Source: Planctomycetales bacterium (GTDB lineage Bacteria > Planctomycetota > Planctomycetia > Isosphaerales > Isosphaeraceae). From it: a stretch of DNA of 62,757 bases. Each line of letters starts with the position of its first letter. Position 1 is the stretch's first letter. The position numbers and the translations under genes were made by a program. Below, one piece after another: positions 17,413-26,603 of this stretch. A model generated the notes under the pieces. It had not been told where the DNA came from, made no database searches, and saw only the letters and a list, made by a program, of their open reading frames with translations. Location of the stretch: the NCBI GenBank assembly GCA_027451885.1, contig DAIDHX010000058.1:1-62757 (forward strand), written 5' to 3'.

Positions 17413-18417
17413 ATGCACGCACTTGAATGGTTACGCAAGGCCAAGGATGAACCCGAGCGGTCGGTCTACGTGGTGCATGGTGACGATCCGTACCTGATTC
17501 GGGAGTCGGTGGCGGCGATTGTGAGACGCTTCTTCCCGGATGGCGACGCGGCGGGAGTGGAACGCTTCGCCGGCTCGGAAACCGCACTTGCCGACCTGCT
17601 CGACCTGCTCCATACCTTGCCGTTTTTTGGGAAGTGGCGGCTCGCCGTCGTCGAGGAGGCAGACCCGTTCGTAACCCGATACCGCTCAGAGATTGAACGT
17701 TACGTCGAGAAGCCAGCGGCGCGTGGGGTGCTGGTTCTGCAAACCAGGTCGTGGCCGTCCAACACCCGGCTGGCAAAGGCGATTGAAGCGAGCGGGCTTT
17801 CGATCCAGGCCGCGTGCCCACGTGAGAGTGAGTTACCAGGCTGGCTGGTACAGCTTGCCAGATCAGTTGGCGGAGCAAAGCTCGACAAGGATGCCGCCCA
17901 GCTCCTGGTGGAGCTCGTCGGGCCCGCGCCAGGCGCACTCGCGGCCGAGGTTGAAAAGCTCGCTGTCTATGCCGGCGAGGAACGGCACATCACCGCGGCC
18001 GACGTCTCAACCATGGTGGGTGCCGGCCGAATCGAAAGCATCTGGAAAATCCTCGACGCGGCCACAAACGGCCAGGCGGCCGAGGCGCTCACGCAGCTCG
18101 ATGCGCTCATCGCCTCCGGCGAGCCACCCATCGCACTCCTCGCCGCCATGAGCACCAACCTGCTCAAACTGCACCACGCCGGACTGCTCCGTACCCGCAA
18201 GGTCAGCCTCGGCGAAGCGTGCCAGGCCGCTGGCATACCCCCGTTCGCCGTCGATAAAACCAGACGACAGCACGCCCATCTCGGCCCTCGCCGCACCGAC
18301 CAGCTCCCCCGCATGCTCCTCAACTGCGATCTCGGCATCAAGGGCGGAAGCACCCTCGATCCCCGTGTCATCCTCGAAAACCTGCTCGCTCAGCTCGCCA
18401 TTCCAAGACGCGACTAA
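17413..18417 (+). CDS. holA: DNA polymerase III delta subunit
   Basis: A 334-residue clamp-loader subunit. The N-terminal part has VYVVHGDDPYLIRESVAAI followed by an AAA-like domain without Walker A (LLDLLHTLPFFGKWRLAVVEEADPF, split here as LLDLLHTLPFFG and KWRLAVVEEADPF). The middle has VGPAPGALAAEVEKLAVYAG, typical of HolA, and the C-terminus LLNCDLGIKGGSTLDPRVIL aligns with the conserved end of the family (about 330-345 residues). It is read divergently from tetR and appears monocistronic. Confidence 0.88.
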   Translation: MHALEWLRKAKDEPERSVYVVHGDDPYLIRESVAAIVRRFFPDGDAAGVERFAGSETALADLLDLLHTLPFFGKWRLAVVEEADPFVTRYRSEIERYVEKPAARGVLVLQTRSWPSNTRLAKAIEASGLSIQAACPRESELPGWLVQLARSVGGAKLDKDAAQLLVELVGPAPGALAAEVEKLAVYAGEERHITAADVSTMVGAGRIESIWKILDAATNGQAAEALTQLDALIASGEPPIALLAAMSTNLLKLHHAGLLRTRKVSLGEACQAAGIPPFAVDKTRRQHAHLGPRRTDQLPRMLLNCDLGIKGGSTLDPRVILENLLAQLAIPRRD

Positions 18418-18724
18418 TTCGCCCCACCCAGCCCAATTATCCCGCCTAACCTCGCCTATTCAGACATCCAAGATAAGCCGCACAAATACGCCTAATCGTG
18501 CGCTAATCGTAGCCTACGCTGGCTGAAATCAGCCACGTCCTCCCAGGTTGGTCCCAGATTATCGAAACCTGGCCACTTGCGAACTGGCCATTTTCTTCGG
18601 CTTTTTCTTGTAATCCGGGGAACGCGCGTTAGCATGTTGCGTGCATCCCACGCGGAATGTTCTAGGATACGGGCGTCTTGATTTGCACGCTTTTTATTTC
18701 GTACAACACGCTGAGAGATGCAAC
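18418..18724. other. Intergenic region upstream of the single-BON gene
   Basis: A 307-base gap. It contains two TGGCCA hexamers nine bases apart (around 18573-18593) and a T-rich segment leading into a candidate promoter at 18608-18635. No protein-like frame or RNA gene was recognised. Confidence 0.4.
18608..18635 (+). promoter_or_regulatory. Candidate housekeeping promoter for the small BON protein
   Basis: TTGTAA (18608-18613) and TAGCAT (18630-18635) separated by 16 bases, after a pyrimidine-rich stretch and about 90 bases before the start at 18725. This is a visual match only. Confidence 0.3.
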
Positions 18725-18952
18725 ATGGGCATCAAGGGAATTGGTGTTGATTTGAATCTCCTTGAACAGGTTGAGAGCAATGTCCGCCAACTGACGCACG
18801 GCCGGATTCGAAACCTGGTGGTGAAGGAGGTCCAGGGCCAGGTGGTTGTGAGTGGTCAAGTGACGACACGGCATGCCAAGCAGCTTGCGCTTCAGGGTGC
18901 GCTTGAGCTTCTGTCCGGCGATCGATTCGCGGAGCGTATCACGGTGATTTGA
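18725..18952 (+). CDS. Single BON-domain-like small protein
   Basis: A 75-residue protein that is essentially one BON-type alpha/beta unit: LNLLEQVESNVRQLTHGRI, then LVVKEVQGQVVVSGQVTTRHAKQLAL, given in parts as LVVKEVQGQVVVSGQV and TTRHAKQLAL, then a helix and ERITVI. There is no signal peptide or membrane segment, so it is probably cytoplasmic, unlike the secreted four-BON protein at 20841-22292. The start is the ATG at 18725, directly before the domain. BON domains are associated with membrane or ligand binding; the partner is unknown. Confidence 0.7.
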   Translation: MGIKGIGVDLNLLEQVESNVRQLTHGRIRNLVVKEVQGQVVVSGQVTTRHAKQLALQGALELLSGDRFAERITVI

Positions 18953-19186
18953 TCGCGCCTGTTCTTCCCTTCCGCGTGGCGGCCGGGCGATCGTTCTGGC
19001 TCGCCGCGCCCGGGCCTGAATCACGTCTCATGTGCACCGGCCTGGCTCGCGTTCTCCGCGATCGCCCTTGAGCGGCCAGTCCGTTTCGCCGATAGTGACG
19101 CGCAGCGAATGCAGGCGCGAGGCCGAGCGTCCCTGGAACCATGGACGAGACCTGGGTGGGATTTCGGGCCGCGAGGGAGGGTCGAC

Positions 19187-20689
19187 ATGCAGCGGATCCA
19201 GTGTCGGGCGGTTTGGCGGTGCGCAGCCAGTCTCGTGGGATTCCTTTGTCTTGCCGTCGCGACCGCCCAGGGGCAGGAATCCTGGGACGCGGTCTACATG
19301 GGGAACGCCAAGATCGGCTGGGTCCACACCTTCGTGGAGAAGGTCTCGGATCGAGGCCGGCCGCTGCTCCGCGTGCGGATCGACATGGAGCAAACGACCA
19401 AGCGCGGCAACGACTTCGCGGTCGCGAAGGTCATGTACGGCACCATTGAGACGCTCGAGGGCCGCGTGCTCCGCCTCGATACGCTCACAAGCGTGAGCGC
19501 GGGCACGCGGATCCAGGCTCATGGCGACGTGATCGACGGCAAGATGGATCTGAAGCTCGAAACGCCCGGGGGCAAGCAGGTCGTTACCATCCCCTGGGGG
19601 CCAGAAGTTCGCGGGCCATACGCGGCCGAGCAAAGCATGGCGCGCAAGCCCATGAAGCCCGGCGAGACGCGCAAGTTGCGCACGTTCATCCCTGACCTGA
19701 ACAAGATCTGCGACCTGACGCTGGTCGCGCACAAGGTCGAGCCAACCGTCCTGGGCGACGGCTCCTCGCGCGCGCTGCTCAAGGTCGAGCACCAGTTCGA
19801 GCTCGACGGCGTCCGCAAGCCGGAGTTCGAGCTCACAAGCTGGTCCGATGAAGCCGGCCAGATTCTCAAGTCCGAGCAGGATCTCATGGGCGGGATCATC
19901 ACCTACCGCACCACCAAGGAGGCGGCGAAGTCGCCCGCCGGGCCGATCCAGTTCGACCTGATCCGCAACACGCTGATCAAGGTCCGCGACATCCAGAATC
20001 CCGAGCAAACCCGCCGCGTCACTTACCGGCTCAAGCTCAAAAACGGGGACCTGGCACGCGTGTTTCCCAACGACGCGCGGCAGAAGCTCGATCTCAGTGA
20101 CAAAATCACCGGCACGCTCGTTGTGGAGAGCCGCACGCCGGTCGATGGCGAGGCCGTGCCGGGCGAGGTCGCGGCGGAGTTCATTCGCTCGAATGCACTG
20201 ATTACCAGCGACGACGAGGTCATCCAGCGGGCGGCGGCACGGATCACCCGCGCGGCGGCCGACCCCTGGGGCAAGGTCGAACGCATCACTCACTGGGTCT
20301 ACCAGAGCATCCGGGACAAGAACTTCGAAACCGCCTTCGCACCCGCGTCCGAGGTCATCCAGAGCCTCGCCGGCGATTGCACCGAGCACTCCGTGCTTGC
20401 CGCGGCTCTCCTTCGCGCGGCAGGCATACCCACCCGCGTCGTCGTCGGCCTGGTTTACTTCCAGGACCAGCGGCTCCGGGTCAAGGGCTTCGGCTTTCAC
20501 ATGTGGGACGAGGTTCATGTCAACCAGCGCTGGGTGGCAATCGACCCCACCTTTGATCAGACGACGGTGGACGGCGTCCACATCAAGCTCAGCGAGTCGA
20601 GCCTTGCCGGCGTCGCGCCCTTCGAGATGTTCGTGCCCATCATGAGCGTGGCGGGGAAGCTCGAGATCGAGCCGGTCGACGTCCGCTGA
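19187..20689 (+). CDS. Secreted transglutaminase-like cysteine protein
   Basis: A 500-residue protein with a signal peptide (residues 1-28, ending ATAQGQ). A beta-rich N-terminal domain of about 330 residues precedes a transglutaminase-like core with a complete catalytic triad: Cys398 in GDCTEHS, His438 in GFHMWDEV, Asp453 in AIDPTF. Bacterial members are usually peptidases or of unknown activity rather than crosslinkers. GGAGG lies about 7 bases before the ATG at 19187; the longer in-frame extension to 19109 has no protein-like signal. It precedes a BON-domain protein by 151 bases on the same strand. Confidence 0.85.
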   Translation: MQRIQCRAVWRCAASLVGFLCLAVATAQGQESWDAVYMGNAKIGWVHTFVEKVSDRGRPLLRVRIDMEQTTKRGNDFAVAKVMYGTIETLEGRVLRLDTLTSVSAGTRIQAHGDVIDGKMDLKLETPGGKQVVTIPWGPEVRGPYAAEQSMARKPMKPGETRKLRTFIPDLNKICDLTLVAHKVEPTVLGDGSSRALLKVEHQFELDGVRKPEFELTSWSDEAGQILKSEQDLMGGIITYRTTKEAAKSPAGPIQFDLIRNTLIKVRDIQNPEQTRRVTYRLKLKNGDLARVFPNDARQKLDLSDKITGTLVVESRTPVDGEAVPGEVAAEFIRSNALITSDDEVIQRAAARITRAAADPWGKVERITHWVYQSIRDKNFETAFAPASEVIQSLAGDCTEHSVLAAALLRAAGIPTRVVVGLVYFQDQRLRVKGFGFHMWDEVHVNQRWVAIDPTFDQTTVDGVHIKLSESSLAGVAPFEMFVPIMSVAGKLEIEPVDVR

Positions 20690-20840
20690 GCGCCCGCGGG
20701 GCGAATCCCGCTGGGTGAATTGCTGGATCCATGGCCTCGAGCTATTGTCGTGGTGGGGGGACTATCTTACGATCCTAATAGAGTGAGAGCGGTTGTGGCG
20801 CACCTGGGCGTGATCAAATCTCGGCTGAAAGGCGTCCACC

Positions 20841-22292
20841 ATGTTCCCGCAGGTGTCTCGACGGGTGGCGGCGTGGTTGGGAAGTCTGGCGGCGGCCTGG
20901 CCCGCGCTGGCGATGGGGCAGACAGAGGGGGCTCGGTCTCGGCCTCGCCCAGCGCCAGTACCCGCTCAGGCTCGCCCGCTTGAACGCCACGATGTTGGAC
21001 TGGAACGCGCATTCGACCAGAATCCGACCACGTCGGGTTATGGCATCTCGGCGATCTGGCGCAAGGGTGCGATCGATCTGGAAGGGCGTGTGGGCACCCG
21101 GCAGATCCACGACGCCGCGGTGCGCATGGCGATCGCCCTGGGAGAGCCGTTCCGCGACAGGCTGGTGATCGACACTGCCGCCGCGCACGCCGTGGCCGAC
21201 GCGGCCGCATCCAACCCGTCCGCGCTGGCGGGCACGGGGAGCGTCGCGGCTGGCCTGGCCCAATCCACCGTCGGCGCACCTTACATTTACCCGCAGCCGC
21301 TCTTCGGCAAGGTCGACGATCCCTTCTTCGGCATGACGCCGCCCATTTTGAGCTTCCCACCCTGGTGGCAGCCGGCCAATCGTGATGCCATCCCGGTCAA
21401 GCCTCGACCCGCCCGGGACATGCCCGCGCAGGCCCCTGCCTCCGCCGCGCGCGAGCCATTCGGGCGCATTACCGCCGCTCCTCGAGCCGCCGCGCCCGAG
21501 CCGAACTCGGTCAAGGGAAACATCGAGATCAGTGTCGACCCCTTCGGCAATGTGACGCTGCGCGGAGTCGTGGCCAGTGAGGAAGCCGCGCGCGAACTCG
21601 TGGAATCCGCGCGAAGCGTCCCGGGCGTCACCAACGTCAGCACCGATTTTCAGATCGTGCCGCGGCCCGCCGCGCCGGGCGCACAACCGCTCCCCGCGCC
21701 CGTCTCGCCTCCACCGCCCCCAGAACCAGCCGCGGCGTTCTCGCCCATCACGCCCCGGCCCGCAGCCCCAGCACCCACGGCCGAACCCGCGCCTCGGCCA
21801 AGCCCCAGCCGCTCAGGGCCCATGACCCTCGATGCCAGCAATCTCTCTCGCAGGGTCGCTGCCTCAATCCGCAAACGCGATGCGCTCGCCGCTCTCCCCG
21901 TGACCGTCCGCTCGAACGATGGGATCGTCACGCTCGCCGGCAAGGCTCCCTCCGCCTACGAAGCCATGATGGTCTACAGAGCCGTTCAGCAAACACCCGG
22001 CGTTCAAAACATCATCGATCGACTCGAGTTCCCGGTGCCTGACGAAGACCACCCCAACCCCCTGCTCGAACGCGGACGCCCAGAAGATCTCGAGCCCTAC
22101 CTCGCCTCCCAGATCCGCCGCCATCTCGGCGATCTCGCCCAGCTTGACCGCATCCAGGCCCGAGGGAACGTCCTGTCTCTTCGCGGCACGCTCGCAAACG
22201 CCAGCGATCGAGACAGGGTTCAGGCCATCCTGCGGTCGATCGCGCTCCTGGACGGCTTCAAGATCGAATCCGCCTTCGCCGCCGACGATTGA
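20841..22292 (+). CDS. Secreted protein with about four BON-like domains
   Basis: A 483-residue protein with a signal peptide (residues 1-27, cleavage near LAMGQ). BON-like units with the hydrophobic-Gly-x-Val/Leu-x-Gly pattern occur at residues about 50-120 (KGAIDLEGRVGT), 225-275 (FGNVTLRGVVAS), 335-395 (DGIVTLAGKAPS) and 425-480 (GNVLSLRGTLAN). They are separated by Pro/Ala-rich linkers, including a very Pro-rich one at about 275-325. Probably periplasmic or envelope-associated, as for OsmY/BON proteins. It sits between the transglutaminase and the hopanoid operon with separate spacing. Confidence 0.75.
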   Translation: MFPQVSRRVAAWLGSLAAAWPALAMGQTEGARSRPRPAPVPAQARPLERHDVGLERAFDQNPTTSGYGISAIWRKGAIDLEGRVGTRQIHDAAVRMAIALGEPFRDRLVIDTAAAHAVADAAASNPSALAGTGSVAAGLAQSTVGAPYIYPQPLFGKVDDPFFGMTPPILSFPPWWQPANRDAIPVKPRPARDMPAQAPASAAREPFGRITAAPRAAAPEPNSVKGNIEISVDPFGNVTLRGVVASEEAARELVESARSVPGVTNVSTDFQIVPRPAAPGAQPLPAPVSPPPPPEPAAAFSPITPRPAAPAPTAEPAPRPSPSRSGPMTLDASNLSRRVAASIRKRDALAALPVTVRSNDGIVTLAGKAPSAYEAMMVYRAVQQTPGVQNIIDRLEFPVPDEDHPNPLLERGRPEDLEPYLASQIRRHLGDLAQLDRIQARGNVLSLRGTLANASDRDRVQAILRSIALLDGFKIESAFAADD

Positions 22293-22611
22293 TCACATCC
22301 ACGACCCGGTCAGGAATTCGAATTCGCCTCCGCGAGCCCATCCACGCATCCCCCCGCGCCACGCTGTTCACGAATGGGGTCGTTCGACTGATCAAGAAAA
22401 CTAGGCAACCTTTGCGGGCGGTCGCGTTCCTGTGATCGCAATTTCGTCACAAAATCTTGCCGGGGTTTCATCTTGATCGAGTTGGCGTGACGCGCTTAGG
22501 ATGTGCACGAATTCACAGATCGAAGGAAGGGAACGGGTTGTAACGGCACGTCTCGTACTTCGATTCGCAGGTCTCCCCGTTTCCGGGTTGGAAGGAGAGG
22601 TTTGCTCAAGC
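22293..22611. other. Intergenic region upstream of the hopanoid operon
   Basis: A 319-base gap holding a candidate promoter (22473-22502) and a leader of about 110 bases before the shc ATG. An in-frame extension of shc to 22501 exists but lacks similarity to the family N-terminus. No other gene is seen. Confidence 0.4.
22473..22502 (+). promoter_or_regulatory. Candidate promoter for the hopanoid operon
   Basis: TTGATC (22473-22478) and TAGGAT (22497-22502) with an 18-base spacer, about 110 bases upstream of the shc start. A visual sigma70-like match, not verified. Confidence 0.35.
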
Positions 22612-24639
22612 ATGATCGCCAACAGGGACGGAGGCGCGGCGCTCCGAGCTGCGGAGGATTCTTCCACGGGTGCCCTGGGAGAATCAGGTTCGGCGTGGGA
22701 GCGTGTGGCAGCATCCATTGACCGCACACTGGACTGGCTGCTCGATCGCCAGCACGAGGCTGGCTACTGGGTTGGCGAGCTCGAGGGGGACACGATCCTC
22801 GAGTCCGAATACATCCTGCTCATGACCTTCCTGGGTCGTGAGGGGGACGAATGCTGCAAGGCCTGTGCCCGCTATATCGAGGACCAGCAGCTTGAGGATG
22901 GGGGCTGGGCGATTCATCCGGGCGGGGCGACGGACGTGAGCGCCTCGGTGAAGGCGTACTTCGCGCTCAAGATCGTGGGCAAGAGCCCTGACGATCCCGC
23001 GATGGTGCGTGCGCGGCGGGCGATTCTGGAGGCTGGGGGCGCGGGGGCCTGCAACAGTTTCACGCGTTTTTACCTGGCGCTTCTGGGTCAGATATCGTAC
23101 GACGATTGCCCCACGGTGCCGCCTGAGCTGGTTTTGATTCCGCCGCGGCTGCGATTCAGCCTGGCCGCGATGTCGGCGTGGACGCGTACGATTGTGATTC
23201 CGCTGGCGATCATGGCGTATCACAAGCCGGTGCGTCGGCTGGAAGCGCATGTGGGGATCGCGGAGCTCTTCGATCCCAATCAGCCCACGCCATCCCGGCG
23301 CACGGCGCGGCTGTTTTCGTGGCACAACTTCTTCCTCGCCGTGGACCGCTGCCTGAAGTGGTATGACCGGCTCATGCCGGCCGTCCTGCGCAGGCCCGCC
23401 CTCCGCGCAGCCGAGCGCTGGATGCTCGATCACTGCAAGCATACCGACGGCCTGGGTGCGATCTTTCCGCCCATGGTCTATTCGATCATTGCCTTTCGCT
23501 CGATGGGCCTGGCCCTCGACCACCCGCTCAATGTCTGGGCACTTGAGCAGCTCGACGACCTGCGGATCCAGGAAGGGGATCGCATTCGGCTTCAGCCCTG
23601 CCTGTCGCCGGTCTGGGATACCGCCATCGTCTCGATCGCGCTGGCCGACGCCGGCACGCCCGCTGACCACCCCGCCTGGGATCGCGCGGTGTCGTGGTTG
23701 CTCGAAAAGGAGATCCGGACTCCCGGCGACTGGTGCATCAACGGGCCCAACGTCGAGCCCACCGGCTGGCATTTCCAGTTCCATAACCCCTACTATCCCG
23801 ACCTCGACGACAGCGCGATGGTGATGCTCGCGCTCGCGCGGTCGCCGCTTGCGGGAACGGAGCCGGTCCAGGCCGCCGTCAAGCGCGGGGTGAACTGGCT
23901 GCTCGCCATGCAGAATCGCGACGGCGGCTGGGCGGCGTACGACATCGACATCGATAACCAGGTCCTTACGCAGCTTCCCTTCGCCGACCACAACGCCATG
24001 CTCGACCCAAGCTGCGCTGATATCACCGCGCGGGTGATCGAGCTCTTCGGCACCCTGGGCTTCGCGCTCGACCACCCTTCGGTGGCCAGGGCGCTCGATT
24101 ATCTCTACAGCACGCAGGAGCCGGAAGGCTGCTGGTACGGGCGCTGGGGGGTGAATTACATTTACGGCACCTGGCAGGTCCTGCAGGGTCTGGCGGCGAT
24201 CGGTCATCCCATGGACCACCCCGCGCTTGTGCGCGCTGCCGATTGGCTGGAATCGGTCCAGCAGCCCTGCGGCGGCTGGGGCGAAAGCTGCCTCACCTAC
24301 GACGATCCGGCGCTCAAGGGCACAGGCAACCCCACTGCCTCGCAGACCGCCTGGGCTGTGCTTGGGCTCCTGGCCGCGGGCCGCGCGGGGAGCTCTGCCG
24401 CACGCCGCGGCATCGAGTTCCTCGAACGCACCCAGAATCGCGACGGCTCCTGGGACGAGGCCGAATTCACAGGCACCGGTTTCCCTCGCGTCTTTTACTT
24501 GCGATACCACCTCTACCGGATTTACTTTCCGCTCATGGCGCTGGCGCGATATCAGAAGGCGCTCGAGCGGGCGTACTCGCCGGGTCGGCCCGCACTCGCC
24601 TGCCGGGTCCCCGCTCAGCCGCTGCCAAACGATCCCTGA
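22612..24639 (+). CDS. shc: Squalene-hopene cyclase
   Basis: A 675-residue cyclase converting squalene to hopene, the first committed step of hopanoid synthesis at the inner membrane. The acid catalyst motif DXDD is present as D397-L-D-D400 in YYPDLDDSAM. Several QW-type repeats are visible (QLEDGGWAIHPG, MQNRDGGWAAYDID, TQEPEGCWYGRWGVNYIYG, VQQPCGGWGESC, TQNRDGSWDE). The ATG at 22612 gives a family-sized protein, with GGAGAGG about 12 bases upstream. It is followed by hpnH (131-base gap) and hpnG, forming a hopanoid side-chain pathway. Confidence 0.95.
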   Translation: MIANRDGGAALRAAEDSSTGALGESGSAWERVAASIDRTLDWLLDRQHEAGYWVGELEGDTILESEYILLMTFLGREGDECCKACARYIEDQQLEDGGWAIHPGGATDVSASVKAYFALKIVGKSPDDPAMVRARRAILEAGGAGACNSFTRFYLALLGQISYDDCPTVPPELVLIPPRLRFSLAAMSAWTRTIVIPLAIMAYHKPVRRLEAHVGIAELFDPNQPTPSRRTARLFSWHNFFLAVDRCLKWYDRLMPAVLRRPALRAAERWMLDHCKHTDGLGAIFPPMVYSIIAFRSMGLALDHPLNVWALEQLDDLRIQEGDRIRLQPCLSPVWDTAIVSIALADAGTPADHPAWDRAVSWLLEKEIRTPGDWCINGPNVEPTGWHFQFHNPYYPDLDDSAMVMLALARSPLAGTEPVQAAVKRGVNWLLAMQNRDGGWAAYDIDIDNQVLTQLPFADHNAMLDPSCADITARVIELFGTLGFALDHPSVARALDYLYSTQEPEGCWYGRWGVNYIYGTWQVLQGLAAIGHPMDHPALVRAADWLESVQQPCGGWGESCLTYDDPALKGTGNPTASQTAWAVLGLLAAGRAGSSAARRGIEFLERTQNRDGSWDEAEFTGTGFPRVFYLRYHLYRIYFPLMALARYQKALERAYSPGRPALACRVPAQPLPNDP

Positions 24640-24770
24640 AACCGATCACGCGCGTGGCGCTGCGCCCGGTTTGATCCAGGCGCGATGGCACGCCCAGGTT
24701 TAGCCCCGCATACACCCGTTTAGCGACTGGGTTTCCAGCCGCGGATCTGAACAAGGAGGCTCGAAGCCCC

Positions 24771-25775
24771 ATGCGTTTCCCTCTCGAGATGACAACGCGA
24801 ATCGCCAGCTATGTGGCCCGCAAGCGGCTGGCCCGCGCTGAGAAATTCCCCATGGTGCTCATGCTCGAGCCGCTCCACGCCTGCAACCTGACCTGCACGG
24901 GCTGCGGCCGCATCCGCGAGTACGAATCGACAATCAAGCAAAAGCTCACGATCGACGAATGCCTGGCCGCCGTCGACGACTGCGGCGCCCCCGTGGTGTC
25001 GATCTGCGGCGGCGAGCCCATGATCTATCCCGGCATCGCCGAGCTCACCGCCAAAATCCTTGAGCGCAAGAAGGTCGTCATCCTCTGCACCAACGGCATG
25101 TTCATCCGCAAGAAGCTCGCCGATTTCCGCCCCAGCAAGCGGTTCTTCTTCAACGTCCATCTCGACGGCATGCGCAAGAACCACGACATCGCCGTCGAGC
25201 GCGAAGGGGTGTTCGACGTCGCGATCGACGGCATCAAGGCCGCGAAGGAAGGCGGCTTTCTCGTCTGCACGAACACCACCGTCTTCAAGGAGACGGACAT
25301 GGCGGAGATCGATGAGCTCTTCGCCTATCTCACCAGCCTGGGCGTCGATGGCTTTATCATCTCGCCGGCCTATGGCTACTCCGCCGTGGGCGAGCGTGGG
25401 ATCTTCATGACGCGTGAAGACATCAAGCAGAAGTTCCGCGCGGCGGACGCGATGTTCCGCAAGTACAAGTTCCACACCTCGCCCCTTTACCAGGAATTCC
25501 TCCAGGGCAAGCGTGAGATGCCCCAGTGCACGGCCTGGGCCAGCCCCACGCGCAACATCAAGGGCTGGAAGGGCCCGTGCTTCCTGATCACCGACGAGCA
25601 TCACAACAGCTACCACGACCTCTTGAACAACACCAACTGGGACAATTATGGTTACGGCAAGGATCCCCGTTGCGAGGACTGCATGGTCCACGTGGGGTAC
25701 GAGACTTCGGCCGCGGTCGGCGTGAACAGCCGGCTTGGCGACACGCTCAAGATGCTCGCCTGGCAGCTTTCGTGA
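24771..25775 (+). CDS. hpnH: HpnH, radical SAM adenosyl-hopene synthase
   Basis: A 334-residue radical SAM enzyme that adds a 5'-deoxyadenosyl group to diploptene, starting C35 hopanoid side-chain synthesis. The cluster motif CX3CX2C is Cys38, Cys42 and Cys45 in ACNLTCTGC; SICGGEPMIYPG follows as the SAM-contacting GGEP motif. The C-terminal Cys residues in PRCEDCMVHVGYE are typical of HpnH. AGGAGG is 11 bases upstream of the ATG. It is co-directional with shc and hpnG. Confidence 0.95.
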   Translation: MRFPLEMTTRIASYVARKRLARAEKFPMVLMLEPLHACNLTCTGCGRIREYESTIKQKLTIDECLAAVDDCGAPVVSICGGEPMIYPGIAELTAKILERKKVVILCTNGMFIRKKLADFRPSKRFFFNVHLDGMRKNHDIAVEREGVFDVAIDGIKAAKEGGFLVCTNTTVFKETDMAEIDELFAYLTSLGVDGFIISPAYGYSAVGERGIFMTREDIKQKFRAADAMFRKYKFHTSPLYQEFLQGKREMPQCTAWASPTRNIKGWKGPCFLITDEHHNSYHDLLNNTNWDNYGYGKDPRCEDCMVHVGYETSAAVGVNSRLGDTLKMLAWQLS

Positions 25776-25790
25776 TCTGATCGGGTGCTC

Positions 25791-26588
25791 ATGGCACAAA
25801 CGGGCGAGCAGGGTGATGGTCAGCCGGGGAGACGCGCGGACTGGACCGCGCCCGCCCCAACCCCAGCCGATGTGGCCGTTCTGGCCGCGATGGACATGGA
25901 AGTCGCGGACCTGCTCCCGTTGCTCAAGTCTCCGCGAAAATTCAGCTCCGCGCGCCTGGTGGTGCGTGAAGGCGAGATCGACGGCAAGGTTGTGGTCGTG
26001 GCGGCGACGGGCATGGGCGTGGATCGCGCCCGCGCCTGTACCGACCTGGTTCTCGCCGGCCACCGCCCGCGCTGGGTGATCTCCGCGGGATTCGCAGGCG
26101 CGCTCGATCCGGCACTCAAACGCAACGATCTCGTGCTCGCAACCGAGGTCGCCGACCTGGAGGGCCGTTCGCGTCCCATCGACGTGCCCGAGAACATCGC
26201 AGCGCTCGTGCCCAGCGTCCACCGCGCCCGGCTGCTCACCGTGGATCGCGTCATTCTTGCGTCGGCCGAAAAGCAAGCGCTCCACATCACTCACTCCGCA
26301 GCCGCCGTGGACATGGAAACCGCGGGCATCGCTGATCTCTGCGAGGAGCGCGGCGTGCGCTTCCTCTCCGTACGCGTCGTGAGCGACGACGCCCGATCCG
26401 AACTGCCGCCGGAAGTGGCAAAACTGGCCACCAGCACCGGCGGCTACCGCCTGGGCGCGGCCGTGCGCGCGATCTGGAATCGCCCCTCGAGCCTCAAGGA
26501 TTTCTGGAGGTTGCACGAGCATTCGCTCGAAGCCGGCGACCGCCTGGCGCGGTACCTCGCACTTTGTATCCGCAACTTGCCGGCGTGA
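25791..26588 (+). CDS. hpnG: HpnG, hopanoid-associated nucleoside phosphorylase
   Basis: A 265-residue PNP/UDP phosphorylase-superfamily protein expected to remove adenine from adenosylhopane, giving ribosylhopane. Visible features are VAVLAAMDMEVADLLPLL near the start, the nucleoside-binding VISAGFAGALDP, and AAAVDMETAGIADLCEERG with the catalytic VDMET motif; VRVVSDDA follows. A GTG at 25785 would add two residues; the ATG at 25791 is equally good. It lies 15 bases after hpnH, clearly in the same operon. The first 25 residues are extra compared with the domain core. Confidence 0.9.
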   Translation: MAQTGEQGDGQPGRRADWTAPAPTPADVAVLAAMDMEVADLLPLLKSPRKFSSARLVVREGEIDGKVVVVAATGMGVDRARACTDLVLAGHRPRWVISAGFAGALDPALKRNDLVLATEVADLEGRSRPIDVPENIAALVPSVHRARLLTVDRVILASAEKQALHITHSAAAVDMETAGIADLCEERGVRFLSVRVVSDDARSELPPEVAKLATSTGGYRLGAAVRAIWNRPSSLKDFWRLHEHSLEAGDRLARYLALCIRNLPA

Positions 26589-26603
26589 ACTGCGCCTGGC
26601 CGA

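Noticed and set aside
22684-24510. A 608-codon minus-strand open frame
   Set aside because: It is fully antisense to squalene-hopene cyclase, whose DXDD and QW motifs are clear.
24640-24770. Separate small gene between shc and hpnH
   Set aside because: The only frames are short and overlap shc; the gap is best read as an untranslated operon spacer.
24720-26522. A 600-codon minus-strand open frame
   Set aside because: It is antisense to hpnH and hpnG, both with catalytic motifs; composition is typical of a shadow frame.
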